Notes: generated from the letters alone by a model not told the origin. A DNA stretch of 64,000 nt from Acidovorax sp. 210-6 (GCF_010020825.1 NZ_JAACJE010000001.1:1054001-1118000); one strand, 5' to 3'. Shown: positions 54,206 through 63,586, numbered from the stretch's first letter. A program made the numbers and translations.

Positions 54206-54318
54206 ATACAAATGTTGCTATATTGCAGCAATTGGTCTGCCAAGCTGAAACGGTGGGAACAAGCGCTTGATAATGCAAAGCGACTATCCTGTGATCACTG
54301 AAACGCAGCATTCCTGCA

Positions 54319-55620
54319 ATGGAAGAAGAGCCCTCCATCCTGGTGGACATCCACCAACTGCGCATCGGCATGTACATCGTGCTCGATCTGGGCTGGCTCA
54401 GCCATCCATTTCCGGTCAATCGGTTTCGCATTGCCTCGGATTCTCAACTCGAAATCCTGCGTGAACTCGGGTTGGACAAGGTCCGTTGCATTCCATCGCT
54501 GAGTGATTCTGATGCAATGGAAGAGGTGCATGCGCCGGTAAAAAAGCCGGGCGTGCAGCCAAGCACTGGTGCTGCGCTCAATGGCAAGAGCCACGCCGCC
54601 CCCGCTCCGGATCTCGCGCAAATCGACGAACAGCTCAGGCAGCAGCGCGAGCGCCTGGAGGCCTGTGATCGGCGGTTTGTCGAGACGACCCGGCAGTTCC
54701 GCAAACTGGCCGAAAACGTGCGGGGCAGTCCGGCCATGGCTCGCATGGAAAGCGAGAATCTGGTCAACGGGTGCGTGCAGGAACTGCTGCAATGCAGCGA
54801 GTCCACGATTGTGCTGCTGTCCGAGGGCGTGGGGGAGCGCAATGCGCTGCACCCTGTCAACGTCATGGTTCTGTGCCTTCTCATGGGCAAGGCGCAGGGC
54901 TTGGAGCCCCAGGCATTGCAGGATCTGGGGATGGCGGCGCTTTTGCATGACATTGGCAAGCTCAAGCTTCCGGCATCCCTGGTGTTGCCTTTCCCTGGTA
55001 TCCAGCCCATGGATCTGGCCCGCTACCGTGGGCATGTGGGCGAGTCCGTGCTGCTGGGAAAGGCCATGGGTTTGCCCAGTTCGGTGCTGCTGGCCATGGC
55101 ACAACACCATGAAATGGCCGATGGCAGCGGCTTTCCGCTGCGCATGCGCGGCGAAGAGCTCTGCATGGCTGGGCGCATTCTCGCGCTTGTCAATCACTAC
55201 GAGCGCCTGTGCAACCCGGCGCGTCCATCCATGGGCATGACGCCCCATGAGGCGCTGTCGGTCATGTTTGCTCAGCAAAAGGAGCTGTTTGACCCCTTGG
55301 TGCTCGGGCTGTTCATCCGGATGATGGGTGTGTACCCGCCCGGTTCGGTGGTGCAGCTGGCGAACAACCGTTATGCCTTGGTCGTATCGGTCAATTCCTC
55401 GCGCCCACTGCGCCCCAGAGTCATCGTCCATGACCCGCTGGTGCCTCGCGAGAGCGCGCTGGTGCTTGACCTGGAGACGCAGCCAGATCTGGGTATCCGC
55501 CGCAGTCTGCGGCCAGGGCAGCTGCCACGGGAGGCGCTGGAATACCTTTCACCGCGTCAGCGCATCTGTTATTTCTTTGAGCGCGCAGTGCATGCCCAGC
55601 GTCTGGAGGTGGGTACGTGA
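54319..55620 (+). CDS. DUF3391/HD-GYP-domain protein (cyclic-di-GMP phosphodiesterase-like)
   Basis: 433 residues. The N-terminal DUF3391 domain reads ILVDIHQLRIGMYIVLDLGW. The HD-GYP domain has the HD pair H210-D211 (LLHDIGKLKLP) and HHE at 263-265. The GYP signature is altered to GFP at 271-273 (DGSGFP), and the usual later metal aspartate is replaced by N292 (LVNHYERL). It may hydrolyse cyclic-di-GMP or act only as a receptor. Overlaps the next gene (GTGA). Confidence 0.88.
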   Translation: MEEEPSILVDIHQLRIGMYIVLDLGWLSHPFPVNRFRIASDSQLEILRELGLDKVRCIPSLSDSDAMEEVHAPVKKPGVQPSTGAALNGKSHAAPAPDLAQIDEQLRQQRERLEACDRRFVETTRQFRKLAENVRGSPAMARMESENLVNGCVQELLQCSESTIVLLSEGVGERNALHPVNVMVLCLLMGKAQGLEPQALQDLGMAALLHDIGKLKLPASLVLPFPGIQPMDLARYRGHVGESVLLGKAMGLPSSVLLAMAQHHEMADGSGFPLRMRGEELCMAGRILALVNHYERLCNPARPSMGMTPHEALSVMFAQQKELFDPLVLGLFIRMMGVYPPGSVVQLANNRYALVVSVNSSRPLRPRVIVHDPLVPRESALVLDLETQPDLGIRRSLRPGQLPREALEYLSPRQRICYFFERAVHAQRLEVGT

Positions 55621-58067
55621 CGCGTGAGCGCCTGGACGCCCCGCTGCTCAAGGCCTTTGATGGCCTGCAGGAGGGGGTCTGGTTGGTGGATACCCGCCAT
55701 CGAACCATTCTGTTTTCCAATGCGGTGGCTGCGGCGCTTGTGGGCCTGGATCCGGCGCAACTGGTGGGCGAGCCGGTGCTTCGGTTCGCTTCGACCCCGC
55801 AAGACCAGTGCTTCTGGGCCGATGGGGCCGAGGTGCTGGCGCAGGGCTCCCAGTGCCAAACCCAGCTGCAGCGGTGTGACGGTACGCTGGTGCCGGTGGA
55901 GCAGCGGGTGGTGGCATGCCCGCAGGATCTGCATGACCAGGCATTGCTTGTCACCTTGACGGACTGTTCGGCACGCGAAGCTGCCGAGCGAGAACTGGAA
56001 ACTCTGCTGTCGGAGTTGCGCGCCACATTGGACTCTGCGGCCGATGGCATGCTGGTGTGTACCCTGGATGGGCAGATCCGGGCCTTCAACCAGCGCTTTG
56101 TGCAGTTGTGGTCGCTGCCCCAGTCTCTGCTGGTACAGCGCAATGATGCGGCTTTGCAGGCACACATGGCCCAAAGGGTGCGCGATCCGCAGGCCTACCG
56201 TGCTGCCATTCAGGCGCTTGAATGTGATCCGCAGGCCGATGCCTGCGAGGTGCTTGAACTCTGTGATGGAACGTTGCTGGAGCGACGCAGCGTGCCGCAG
56301 CGCAGCCATGGGGTGGTGGTGGGGAGGGTGTACTCCTTCCGTGACATCACGCGTGACGTGCAAGCGCAGGCCGCGCTGCGACTGGCGGGCCGGGTGTTCG
56401 AAGCCAGTCCCTACCCCATCTTCGTGGCGGACGCGCAGCACCACTTGGTCCAGGTCAATCCCGCCTGCGAACGGATCTTGGGTAGGCCGCTGCAGGATGT
56501 GCAAGGTGCCCAGATCTTGGATTTGCTGGGGGTGGGCGTGCCACGCCAGTTCATGGAATGTGTGCAGCGTGATTGGGACCATGGCGGTGTATGGAATGGC
56601 GAGCTTTGGTTGCCCCGCGAAGGCGAGAGCGGCTGCGCTGTGCATCTGTCCTGGGTGGCTCTGCGCGATGGCGATGGGCGGCTTGAACAAAGCATTGGTT
56701 TTGTGCGTGATCTGACCCAACAGCACGCAGCACAAAAGCGAATTGACGAACTGGCCTACAGCGACACTCTGACGGGGTTGCCCAACCGATTGCTCTTGTC
56801 GCAACGTGTGGAGACAGCCATTCGCACTGCGCGGGCCACGGACCCCGGTTTTGCGATCCTGTTCATGGATTTGGACCGCTTCAAGCTCGTCAATGATTCG
56901 TTGGGGCATCAATTCGGTGATCGCGTGCTGAAGGAAGTCGCAGCCCGGCTTCAGACCTGCCTGCGCCAGAGCGACATGCTTTGCCGCATTGGGGGAGACG
57001 AGTTCGCCATGTACCTGCACGGCGGCGATGCCAAGGTGGCCGAGCAGGTGGCGCGTCGCCTGCTTGATGTGATGCTGCGTCCCTTTACGCTGGACGGCAT
57101 GGGCTTCTCCATCCAGTGCAGTATCGGACTGGCGTTGTTCCCGCAGGACGGAGGCACACTGGACGAGCTCATCAAGCAGGCCGACACGGCCATGTACCAG
57201 GTCAAGGAGCGGGGGCGGGGGAGCTTTGGGTTTTACCAGCCTCAGATGAGCACCCATCTGCTGGAGCGCATGCAGATGGAGCATGCACTGCGCCAGGCGC
57301 TTGCCCATCAGCGACTGAGTGTGCACTACCAGCCCCAGGTGGATCTGGCGACGGGATGCATCGTGGGCGCCGAGGCGCTGCTGCGTTGGACCGACCCGCA
57401 GTGGGGCAAGGTGTCGCCAGGGGTGTTCATTCCACTGGCCGAAGAAACGGGCTACATCGTCACGCTGGGTGCATGGGTGTTGGAGCAGTCGGTCGCGCAG
57501 GCTGCCCGCTGGGCCCAGGCAGGTCTTGCGGTCATGGTGTCCGTCAACATCTCGGCGCTGGAGATGCGCCAGCCGGACTTTATCGATCGGCTCACCAAGC
57601 TCCTGCAGGACTACCGCTTACCCCCACACCTGCTGGAACTGGAGTTGACCGAATCGATTCTGCTGCAGGATGCGCAGGAAGCGGCCCAAAGGCTGGAAAA
57701 GGTGGCTGCGCTGGGTGTGGCCCTGGCCATTGATGATTTTGGAACCGGCTACTCCAGCTTGGCTTACCTGAAGAATCTTCCCATCCATAAGCTGAAGATA
57801 GACCAGTCCTTCGTGCGCGGAATCCCTGGGGATGAGGGGGATCGTGCCATTGTCAGCGCCATCGTGCACCTTGGCCGAGCCCTGCACCTGAGTGTGGTCG
57901 CAGAGGGTGTGGAAACCGCCGCCCAACGCCAGGCTTTGCAAGCCATGGCCTGTGACTTCTACCAAGGCTACCTGTGCTCAGCGGCACTGCCTTCCGACGA
58001 CATGACGCTGCTGCTGTCGGAATCCACCCTGCGGCCGCCGGTCCCGCCGGCTCAAACCTCCATCTGA
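55617..58067 (+). CDS. PAS-GGDEF-EAL cyclic-di-GMP enzyme
   Basis: 816 residues. Order: three PAS-like sensor segments (about 10-120, 130-250, 255-375), GGDEF domain and EAL domain. The GGDEF motif is intact (G459-G460-D461-E462-F463), as is EAL (E586-A587-L588). Both cyclase and phosphodiesterase activity are therefore possible. Start GTG at 55617 overlaps the HD-GYP stop as GTGA, with GGAGGTG upstream. No transmembrane helix is visible, so it senses a cytoplasmic signal. Confidence 0.93.
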   Translation: MTRERLDAPLLKAFDGLQEGVWLVDTRHRTILFSNAVAAALVGLDPAQLVGEPVLRFASTPQDQCFWADGAEVLAQGSQCQTQLQRCDGTLVPVEQRVVACPQDLHDQALLVTLTDCSAREAAERELETLLSELRATLDSAADGMLVCTLDGQIRAFNQRFVQLWSLPQSLLVQRNDAALQAHMAQRVRDPQAYRAAIQALECDPQADACEVLELCDGTLLERRSVPQRSHGVVVGRVYSFRDITRDVQAQAALRLAGRVFEASPYPIFVADAQHHLVQVNPACERILGRPLQDVQGAQILDLLGVGVPRQFMECVQRDWDHGGVWNGELWLPREGESGCAVHLSWVALRDGDGRLEQSIGFVRDLTQQHAAQKRIDELAYSDTLTGLPNRLLLSQRVETAIRTARATDPGFAILFMDLDRFKLVNDSLGHQFGDRVLKEVAARLQTCLRQSDMLCRIGGDEFAMYLHGGDAKVAEQVARRLLDVMLRPFTLDGMGFSIQCSIGLALFPQDGGTLDELIKQADTAMYQVKERGRGSFGFYQPQMSTHLLERMQMEHALRQALAHQRLSVHYQPQVDLATGCIVGAEALLRWTDPQWGKVSPGVFIPLAEETGYIVTLGAWVLEQSVAQAARWAQAGLAVMVSVNISALEMRQPDFIDRLTKLLQDYRLPPHLLELELTESILLQDAQEAAQRLEKVAALGVALAIDDFGTGYSSLAYLKNLPIHKLKIDQSFVRGIPGDEGDRAIVSAIVHLGRALHLSVVAEGVETAAQRQALQAMACDFYQGYLCSAALPSDDMTLLLSESTLRPPVPPAQTSI

Positions 58068-58666
58068 GGGCGCACGGCGCTCTTGGGCCTGAACGCCTTG
58101 CACACCGCATCGTGGGTCTGCAGGTAGGGGCCGCCGATCAGATCAATGCAGTAAGGCACCGCCGCAAAAATGCCGGGAACCAGCGGCTGGCCGCTTGCGT
58201 CCTTCAGGCCTTCCAGCGTTTCGGCAATGGCTTTGGGTTGGCCGGGCAGGTTGATGATGAGGCTCTGGTGCCGGATCACTGCCACCTGGCGCGACAGGAT
58301 GGCGGTGGGCACAAAGCGCAGGCTGATCTGGCGCATTTGCTCGCCAAAGCCGGGCATCTCCTTGTGCGCCACGGCCAGCGTGGCTTCGGGGGTCACATCG
58401 CGCAGGGCGGGACCCGTGCCGCCCGTGGTCAGCACCAGGCTGCATTGGTGCTCATCCACCAGTTCCATCAGCGTCGCGCTGATGCGCTCTTGCTCGTCGG
58501 GAATAAGGCGGGACACAAACTCGATGGGGTTGTGCAGCGCGCGCACCAGCCAGTCCTGCAAAGCGGGTAGGCCTTTGTCTTCGTACACGCCGGTGCTGGC
58601 ACGGTCGCTGATGGAGACAATGCCGATGCGCACCGGCGCATGGGAGTGGGCGGCGGCGTCAGTCAT
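58052..58666 (-). CDS. mogA: Molybdopterin adenylyltransferase
   Basis: 204 residues. MogA motifs are present: IGIVSISDRASTGVYEDKG, LVLTTGGTGPALRDVTPEA and HQSLIINLPGQPKAIAETL. It adenylates molybdopterin before molybdate insertion. ATG at 58666 overlaps the end of darP by 8 bases. Its 3' end overlaps the PAS-GGDEF-EAL gene by 16 bases, convergent. Confidence 0.96.
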   Translation of the reverse strand: MTDAAAHSHAPVRIGIVSISDRASTGVYEDKGLPALQDWLVRALHNPIEFVSRLIPDEQERISATLMELVDEHQCSLVLTTGGTGPALRDVTPEATLAVAHKEMPGFGEQMRQISLRFVPTAILSRQVAVIRHQSLIINLPGQPKAIAETLEGLKDASGQPLVPGIFAAVPYCIDLIGGPYLQTHDAVCKAFRPKSAVRPQMEV

Positions 58667-59327
58667 TGGGCTCGTCCGCATCGCTGGAAAGGTCTGGCTC
58701 CTCGTCGGCCTGGGCACCCAGTTGGGCGCGCAGCAGGGCAAACAGCTCCCGGTATGCGCGGCCCTTGCGTGGGGCCTTGCCTTGGGACTGGGCCACGGCT
58801 GCATCGTGCGCGGGCAGTGCGTCCTTGCGCGCCTGACGCACCAAGGCGCGCAGTTGCTGCATGTCGGTGTCCGGAAACTGCGCGATCCATTCGGCCTGGG
58901 CGCCGTCGCGGGCGATGAGCTCGTCGCGCCAGTGCTCGGCCTGGTGCAATGCCAGGGTTTCACGCGCCGGGCCGCTGCGCTGTTCGGACAGCGCTTCGCG
59001 CACGGCCTCTACGGTGGTTTCGTCGAGCTTGCGCATGAGCTTGCCGACATACTGCATCTGGCGGCGCTTGCCCTCGAAGTTGGTGATGCGTCGGGCTTCG
59101 CCCAGGGCCAGCACCAGGGTTTCGGGGAGCTGCAGGCGCTGGAACAGATCAGCGCGCAGGCCGAGCAGGTCTTTGCCCAGCTCCTGCAACTCATCGCTTT
59201 CGCGCTTGAGGTCGGTTCTGCTGGTTTCGGTGCCCTTGAGTTCGGCCTTGAGCTGCAGATCCAGCTCGCTGCCTTCGGCAACGAACTGGCCTTTCACGTA
59301 GTAGCCTTTTTTGGGTTTGCGTGACAT
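58659..59327 (-). CDS. darP: Ribosome-associated protein DarP (YjgA)
   Basis: 222 residues. It shows the family pattern SRKPKKGYYVKGQFVAEGSE, LQELGKDLLGLRADLFQRLQLPE and RRITNFEGKRRQMQYVGKLMR. DarP assists 50S maturation. ATG at 59327 is the family start. Adjacent and divergent to pmbA, an arrangement also seen in E. coli (yjgA-pmbA). Confidence 0.93.
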   Translation of the reverse strand: MSRKPKKGYYVKGQFVAEGSELDLQLKAELKGTETSRTDLKRESDELQELGKDLLGLRADLFQRLQLPETLVLALGEARRITNFEGKRRQMQYVGKLMRKLDETTVEAVREALSEQRSGPARETLALHQAEHWRDELIARDGAQAEWIAQFPDTDMQQLRALVRQARKDALPAHDAAVAQSQGKAPRKGRAYRELFALLRAQLGAQADEEPDLSSDADEPND

Positions 59328-59417
59328 GGTGGATCGGGTGGGGAATGGGGGGCTTGCCGCAGCGGCTGCGTCATATGCCGGGCGGCGTGTGCAGTGGCAA
59401 GTATCATAGCTGCCGCC

Positions 59418-60797
59418 ATGAACCATACGCTTTCTGATACCGGCTTCAGCCATACCCGTGCCCAGTTCGAACACCTGGTGGACCTCGCCTTGCGCCACGC
59501 GCACAAGCTGGGCGCCACCGACGCCGGTGCCGAGGCCTCCGAGGGCTGCGGCCTGTCGGTCAGCGTGCGCAAGGGCGAGCTGGAAACTGTGGAACGCAAC
59601 CGCGACAAGTCGCTGGGCGTGACCGTGTACCTGGGCCACCGCCGTGGCAATGCCAGTACGTCTGATTTTTCCGAGGCCGCCATCGAGCGCACCGTGCAGG
59701 CCGCCTACGATATTGCCCGCTTCACCGCCGAAGACCCGGTGGCGGGCCTGCCCGACGCCGACGACATCGCACCTGCCGCCGAGCACCGTGACCTGGACTT
59801 GTTCCATCCCTGGCAGATCACCAGTGAGGAGGCCGCGCGCCTGGCGCTGGAGTGCGAGGCGGCAGCCTTTGCCACGCACAAGCGCATCACCAACAGCGAA
59901 GGCGCAGGCGTGTCTGCGCAGCAAAGCCATTTCTTCAGCGCACACACGCGGGGCTTCCGGGGGGGCTATGCGACCTCGCGCCACAGCATGTCGGTCGCGC
60001 CCATTGCATCGTTGCCAGGCAAGCATGGCGAGATGCAGCGCGACGCCTGGTACAGCTCGCAGCGCAGCGCTTCCGAGCTGGCCTCGCCCGCTGCCGTGGG
60101 TCGCTATGCCGCCCAGCGCGCCCTGAGCCGCCTGGGCAGTCGCAAGATCCCCACCACCGAATGCCCGGTGCTGTTCGAGTCGTCCCTGGCCGCTGGCCTG
60201 CTGGGCGCCTATGTGCAGGCCACGAGCGGCGGCGCGCTGTACCGCAAGAGCAGCTTCCTGGTCGATTCGCTGGGCAAGCCGGTGTTTCCCAAGCACATCG
60301 ACATTCTGGAAGACCCGTTCGTGCTGCGCGGCAAGGGCAGCTCGCCGTTTGACGAGGAGGGCGTGCGCGTGCATCCGCGCAAGGTGGTGGACGCCGGGCG
60401 CGTGCAGGGCTACTTCCTCAGCAGCTACTCGGCGCGCAAGCTGGGCATGAAGACCACCGGCAACGCGGGTGGCTCGCACAATTTGGTGCTGACCTCGCGC
60501 CGCACGAAGAAGGGCGATGACCTCGAAGCCATGCTGCAAAAGCTCGGCACGGGCCTGTTCGTGATCGAGCTCATGGGCCAGGGCGTGAACTACGTGACGG
60601 GCGACTACTCGCGCGGCGCCAGCGGCTTCTGGGTGGAGAACGGCCAGATCGCCTTCCCGGTGCACGAGATCACCATCGCAGGCAACCTCAAGACCATGTT
60701 CAAAGGCATTGAGGCCGTGGGCGCCGATGCCTACGCCTACGGCGCCAAGACCGTGGGCTCGGTGCTCATCAACCGCATGAAGGTGGCGGGCAGCTGA
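59418..60797 (+). CDS. pmbA: Metalloprotease PmbA/TldE
   Basis: 459 residues. TldE/PmbA hallmarks include VSVRKGELETVERNRDKSLGV, AYDIARFTAEDP, FSAHTRGFRGGYATSRHS and the C-terminal GNLKTMFKGIEAVG. Together with TldD it forms a protease that processes peptides such as microcin and CcdA; tldD is not in the window. ATG at 59418 (MNHTLSDTG). The HNH gene starts right after its stop. Confidence 0.96.
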   Translation: MNHTLSDTGFSHTRAQFEHLVDLALRHAHKLGATDAGAEASEGCGLSVSVRKGELETVERNRDKSLGVTVYLGHRRGNASTSDFSEAAIERTVQAAYDIARFTAEDPVAGLPDADDIAPAAEHRDLDLFHPWQITSEEAARLALECEAAAFATHKRITNSEGAGVSAQQSHFFSAHTRGFRGGYATSRHSMSVAPIASLPGKHGEMQRDAWYSSQRSASELASPAAVGRYAAQRALSRLGSRKIPTTECPVLFESSLAAGLLGAYVQATSGGALYRKSSFLVDSLGKPVFPKHIDILEDPFVLRGKGSSPFDEEGVRVHPRKVVDAGRVQGYFLSSYSARKLGMKTTGNAGGSHNLVLTSRRTKKGDDLEAMLQKLGTGLFVIELMGQGVNYVTGDYSRGASGFWVENGQIAFPVHEITIAGNLKTMFKGIEAVGADAYAYGAKTVGSVLINRMKVAGS

Positions 60798-61430
60798 TTG
60801 AGCGGCAACGCACCCCTGCGGGCCTGCTTCCGTGATGCGATCCCGGAGATTGCGGAGGCTGCCGCGCTGTTGGACGCGGCGGTAACGGCCCACCTTCTGG
60901 GGGACGCGGCGCAGGCGGAGGCCTTGATCCGACGGGCCGACATGCCGCCGGTGGCTGCGTGGGTTGAGTCCATCCTGGGAAAGAACAGCCCCTACGTCGT
61001 TATCCAGTCCTCCGGTACCCCCAGCCTTGCGAGCGAGTACCGTGTGGCCGCGCGCATGCCCAATGCGCAGGAGCGTTGCCAACTGCATGCGCGCGATGGA
61101 TTTCACTGCCGGTTTTGCGGCATTCCGGTCATCCGCGCGGAAGTGCGCGAGCGCATCCAGCGGGCCTATCCCCAGGCGCTGCGCTGGGGCAAGCGCAATG
61201 TGGAGCGGCACGCCGCGTTTTTCGCCCTGTGGGCCCAATACGACCACCTGCTGCCGCATGCCCATGGCGGCGGCAACGAACTCTCGAACATCGTCGTCAC
61301 CTGCGCCGCGTGCAACTACGGCCGGGGTGGTTACACCCTGGCCGAGGTCGGTCTCGCCCATCCGCTGGAGCGGCCGCCAGTGCGGTCGGCATGGGATGGG
61401 CTGGAACGCTTTGGGCGCAGGCCCACGTGA
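60798..61430 (+). CDS. HNH endonuclease-domain protein
   Basis: 210 residues. A C-terminal HNH/zinc fold has DGFHCRFCGIPVIR and DHLLPHAHGGGNELSNIVVTCAACNYGRGG (shown in parts: DHLLPHAHGGGNE and NIVVTCAACNYGRGG). The two CxxC pairs probably bind zinc. The first codon is TTG at 60798, directly after the pmbA stop, with GGTGG about 10 bases upstream. N-terminal half unrecognised. Probably translationally coupled to pmbA. Its biological target is unknown. Confidence 0.8.
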   Translation: MSGNAPLRACFRDAIPEIAEAAALLDAAVTAHLLGDAAQAEALIRRADMPPVAAWVESILGKNSPYVVIQSSGTPSLASEYRVAARMPNAQERCQLHARDGFHCRFCGIPVIRAEVRERIQRAYPQALRWGKRNVERHAAFFALWAQYDHLLPHAHGGGNELSNIVVTCAACNYGRGGYTLAEVGLAHPLERPPVRSAWDGLERFGRRPT

Positions 61431-61433
61431 TTG

Positions 61434-62237
61434 TCAGTAGGCGGTGCCGGGTGTGTGCGTTGACGGTGCACCACCGCTGAACCGGGCGCGCAACTGCCGC
61501 GCCGCGTGGGCGAACAGCAGCACGTCCACCCCCACGGCCACGAAGGTGCAGCCCAGCCGCAGGTAGCCCTCGGCCAGCGCCGGGTCGGAGGTGAGGATGC
61601 CCGCCGCCTTGCCGCTGGCGACGATGGTGGCGATGGCGCTCTCGATGGCGGCTTGCACCTCCGGGTGGCCGGGGTTGTCGCGGTGGCCCATGGAGGCCGA
61701 CAGGTCCGCCGGGCCGATGAAGATGCCGTGCACCCCGTCCACGGCGCAGATCTCGCGCAGGTTGCGCATGGCGGTCACCGTTTCGGCCTGCACCAGCAGG
61801 CAGATTTCGTCGTCGGCCACGTCCATGTAGTCGGCGCGGGCCGTCCACAGCGAGGAGCGTGCCACGGCGCTGCCCACGCCACGCACGCCGCGCGGCGGGT
61901 ACTGCGTGGCCGCCGCGATGGCGCGCGCCTGTTCGGCCGTGTCCACCATGGGTACGAGCAGCGATCTGGCGCCAATGTCCAGCACCTGCTTGATGAGCGC
62001 CGTGCCATCGTGTGGCACGCGCACCACGGCGTGCGAATCGGGGTGGCCCTGAATGGCCTGCAGCGCCGCGAGCGTGCTGCGCAGGTCGTTGGGCGCATGT
62101 TCGCCGTCGATCAGCAGCCAGTCGTAGCGCGCCGTGGCGGCCACCTCGGCCAGGTAAGGCTCGGCCATGGAGAGCCACAGGCCGATCTGGGGCTGGCGGG
62201 CGGCGAGGGCGTTCTTGAAGGGGTTGTGGGTGGGCAT
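61434..62237 (-). CDS. HpcH/HpaI-type aldolase
   Basis: 267 residues. Class II HpaI family hallmarks: QIGLWLSMAEPYLAEVAA, DWLLIDGEHAPND, RVPHDGTALIKQVLDIGA and HGIFIGPADLSASMGHR. The D/E-H pattern binds the catalytic metal. It probably cleaves or condenses 2-keto-hydroxy acids, giving pyruvate. Next to the tartrate/malate-type dehydrogenase (same strand), which suggests a shared sugar-acid or keto-acid route. Ends 3 bases after the convergent HNH gene. Confidence 0.9.
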   Translation of the reverse strand: MPTHNPFKNALAARQPQIGLWLSMAEPYLAEVAATARYDWLLIDGEHAPNDLRSTLAALQAIQGHPDSHAVVRVPHDGTALIKQVLDIGARSLLVPMVDTAEQARAIAAATQYPPRGVRGVGSAVARSSLWTARADYMDVADDEICLLVQAETVTAMRNLREICAVDGVHGIFIGPADLSASMGHRDNPGHPEVQAAIESAIATIVASGKAAGILTSDPALAEGYLRLGCTFVAVGVDVLLFAHAARQLRARFSGGAPSTHTPGTAY

Positions 62238-62300
62238 GGGGCGGTTCTTTCTGGGTGGCGGTCGCAGGGGGCACCTTACCCCGTTTTGTGGCGGTTCACA

Positions 62301-62356
62301 ATCAAAAATGCCTGTAGCGCCCGTCCATCAAGCGCCGAAAGCTATTGTTTTAGGAG
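62301..62356. repeat. Dispersed palindromic repeat, copy 9 (upstream of the aldolase gene)
   Basis: Segment ATCAAAAATGCCTGTAGCGC, CCGTCCATCAAGCGCCGAAA, GCTATTGTTTTAGG. Clear family modules: TAGCGC-CCGTCCAT-AAGCGC and AAGCTATTGTTTT. It lies between the aldolase start and the dehydrogenase stop. Confidence 0.75.
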
Positions 62357-62405
62357 CATTCGACGTGGGTGCCGTTGGGGGTGCGACGCGGTGGTGCCTG
62401 CGCCG

Positions 62406-63494
62406 TCACCCTTGCGCGATGTGCCGAGCAATGGCCTCGCCCATCTCGGTCGTGCTGGCCGTGCCGCCCAAATCCGGTGTGCGCGGCCCCGTCTTGAGCA
62501 CCTCCTCAATCGCCGCCACGATGGCGTCGTGCGCCGCGCGGCCCGCGCCCTTGCCTTGGGTGAGGAAGTCCAGCATCAGCGCGCCGGACCAGACCATGGC
62601 GATCGGGTTGGCGATGTTCTTGCCGTAAATGTCGGGCGCCGAGCCGTGCACGGGCTCGAACAGGCTGGGGAAGGTGCGCTCGGGGTTCAGGTTGGCCGAA
62701 GGCGCCAGGCCGATGGTGCCGGTGGTGGCGGGCCCCAGGTCGGAGAGGATGTCGCCGAACAGGTTGGTGGCGGCCACCACGTCGAAGCGGCCGGGCTGCA
62801 GCACGAAGCGTGCGGTGAGGATGTCGATGTGCTGCTTGTCCAGCGTGACTTCGGGGTAGCCCTTGGCGACATCGTCGGCGCGCTGGTCCCACCAGGGCAT
62901 GCTGATGGCGATGCCGTTGCTTTTGGTGGCCAGCGTCACGTGCTTGCGCGGGCGGCTTTGCGCCAGGTCGAAGGCGAACTTCAGCAGGCGGTTGGCGCCG
63001 TGGCGCGAGTAGACCGACTCCTGGATCACGATCTCGCGGTCCGTTCCCTCGTACATGATGCCGCCGAGCGACGTGTATTCACCCTCGGTGTTCTCGCGCA
63101 CCACGAGGTAGTCGATATCGCCGGGCTTGCGGCCGGCCAGCGGGCAGGGCACGCCCTCGAACAGACGCACGGGGCGCAGGTTGATGTACTGGTCGAACTC
63201 GCGGCGGAACTTCAGCAGCGAGCCCCACAGCGAAATGTGGTCGGGCACGGTGGCGGGCCAGCCCACGGCGCCGAAGAAGATCGCGTCCATGCCCGAGAGC
63301 TGGGCCTTCCAGTCGTCCGGCATCATCTTGCCGTGCTGCAGGTAGTAGTCGCAGTGCGCCCAGTCGAAAGAGTGGAATGCGAGCGGCAGGCCGAAGCGCC
63401 GGGCGGCGGCCTGCACGGCGCGCAGGCCTTCGGGCATGACTTCCTTGCCAATGCCGTCGCCAGCGATCACGGCGATATGGTGGGTGCGGGACAT
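62406..63494 (-). CDS. Tartrate/D-malate dehydrogenase-type oxidoreductase
   Basis: 362 residues, isocitrate/isopropylmalate dehydrogenase superfamily. Features: HHIAVIAGDGIGKEVMPEG, DYLVVRENTEGEYTSLGG, the metal-binding region VVAATNLFGDILSDLGPA and FEPVHGSAPDIYGKNIANPIA. The D-malate/tartrate type is suggested by the N-terminal DWAHCDYYLQHGKMMP segment. AAGGAG precedes ATG at 63494. Divergent from a LysR gene, the usual arrangement for this family (DmlR-DmlA). Confidence 0.9.
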   Translation of the reverse strand: MSRTHHIAVIAGDGIGKEVMPEGLRAVQAAARRFGLPLAFHSFDWAHCDYYLQHGKMMPDDWKAQLSGMDAIFFGAVGWPATVPDHISLWGSLLKFRREFDQYINLRPVRLFEGVPCPLAGRKPGDIDYLVVRENTEGEYTSLGGIMYEGTDREIVIQESVYSRHGANRLLKFAFDLAQSRPRKHVTLATKSNGIAISMPWWDQRADDVAKGYPEVTLDKQHIDILTARFVLQPGRFDVVAATNLFGDILSDLGPATTGTIGLAPSANLNPERTFPSLFEPVHGSAPDIYGKNIANPIAMVWSGALMLDFLTQGKGAGRAAHDAIVAAIEEVLKTGPRTPDLGGTASTTEMGEAIARHIAQG

Positions 63495-63586
63495 GGGGCT
63501 CCTTGGGGTTGGCGGTATGGCTGGCATTCTTGGGTAGAACACGGGCAAATACAATCCGCGCACCGTTGTCACATTGTTCACGAACC

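Noticed and set aside
58052-58067. Overlap of convergent mogA and PAS-GGDEF-EAL stops as a regulatory antisense
   Set aside because: A 16-base tail overlap is common between convergent genes in compact genomes and carries no further signal.
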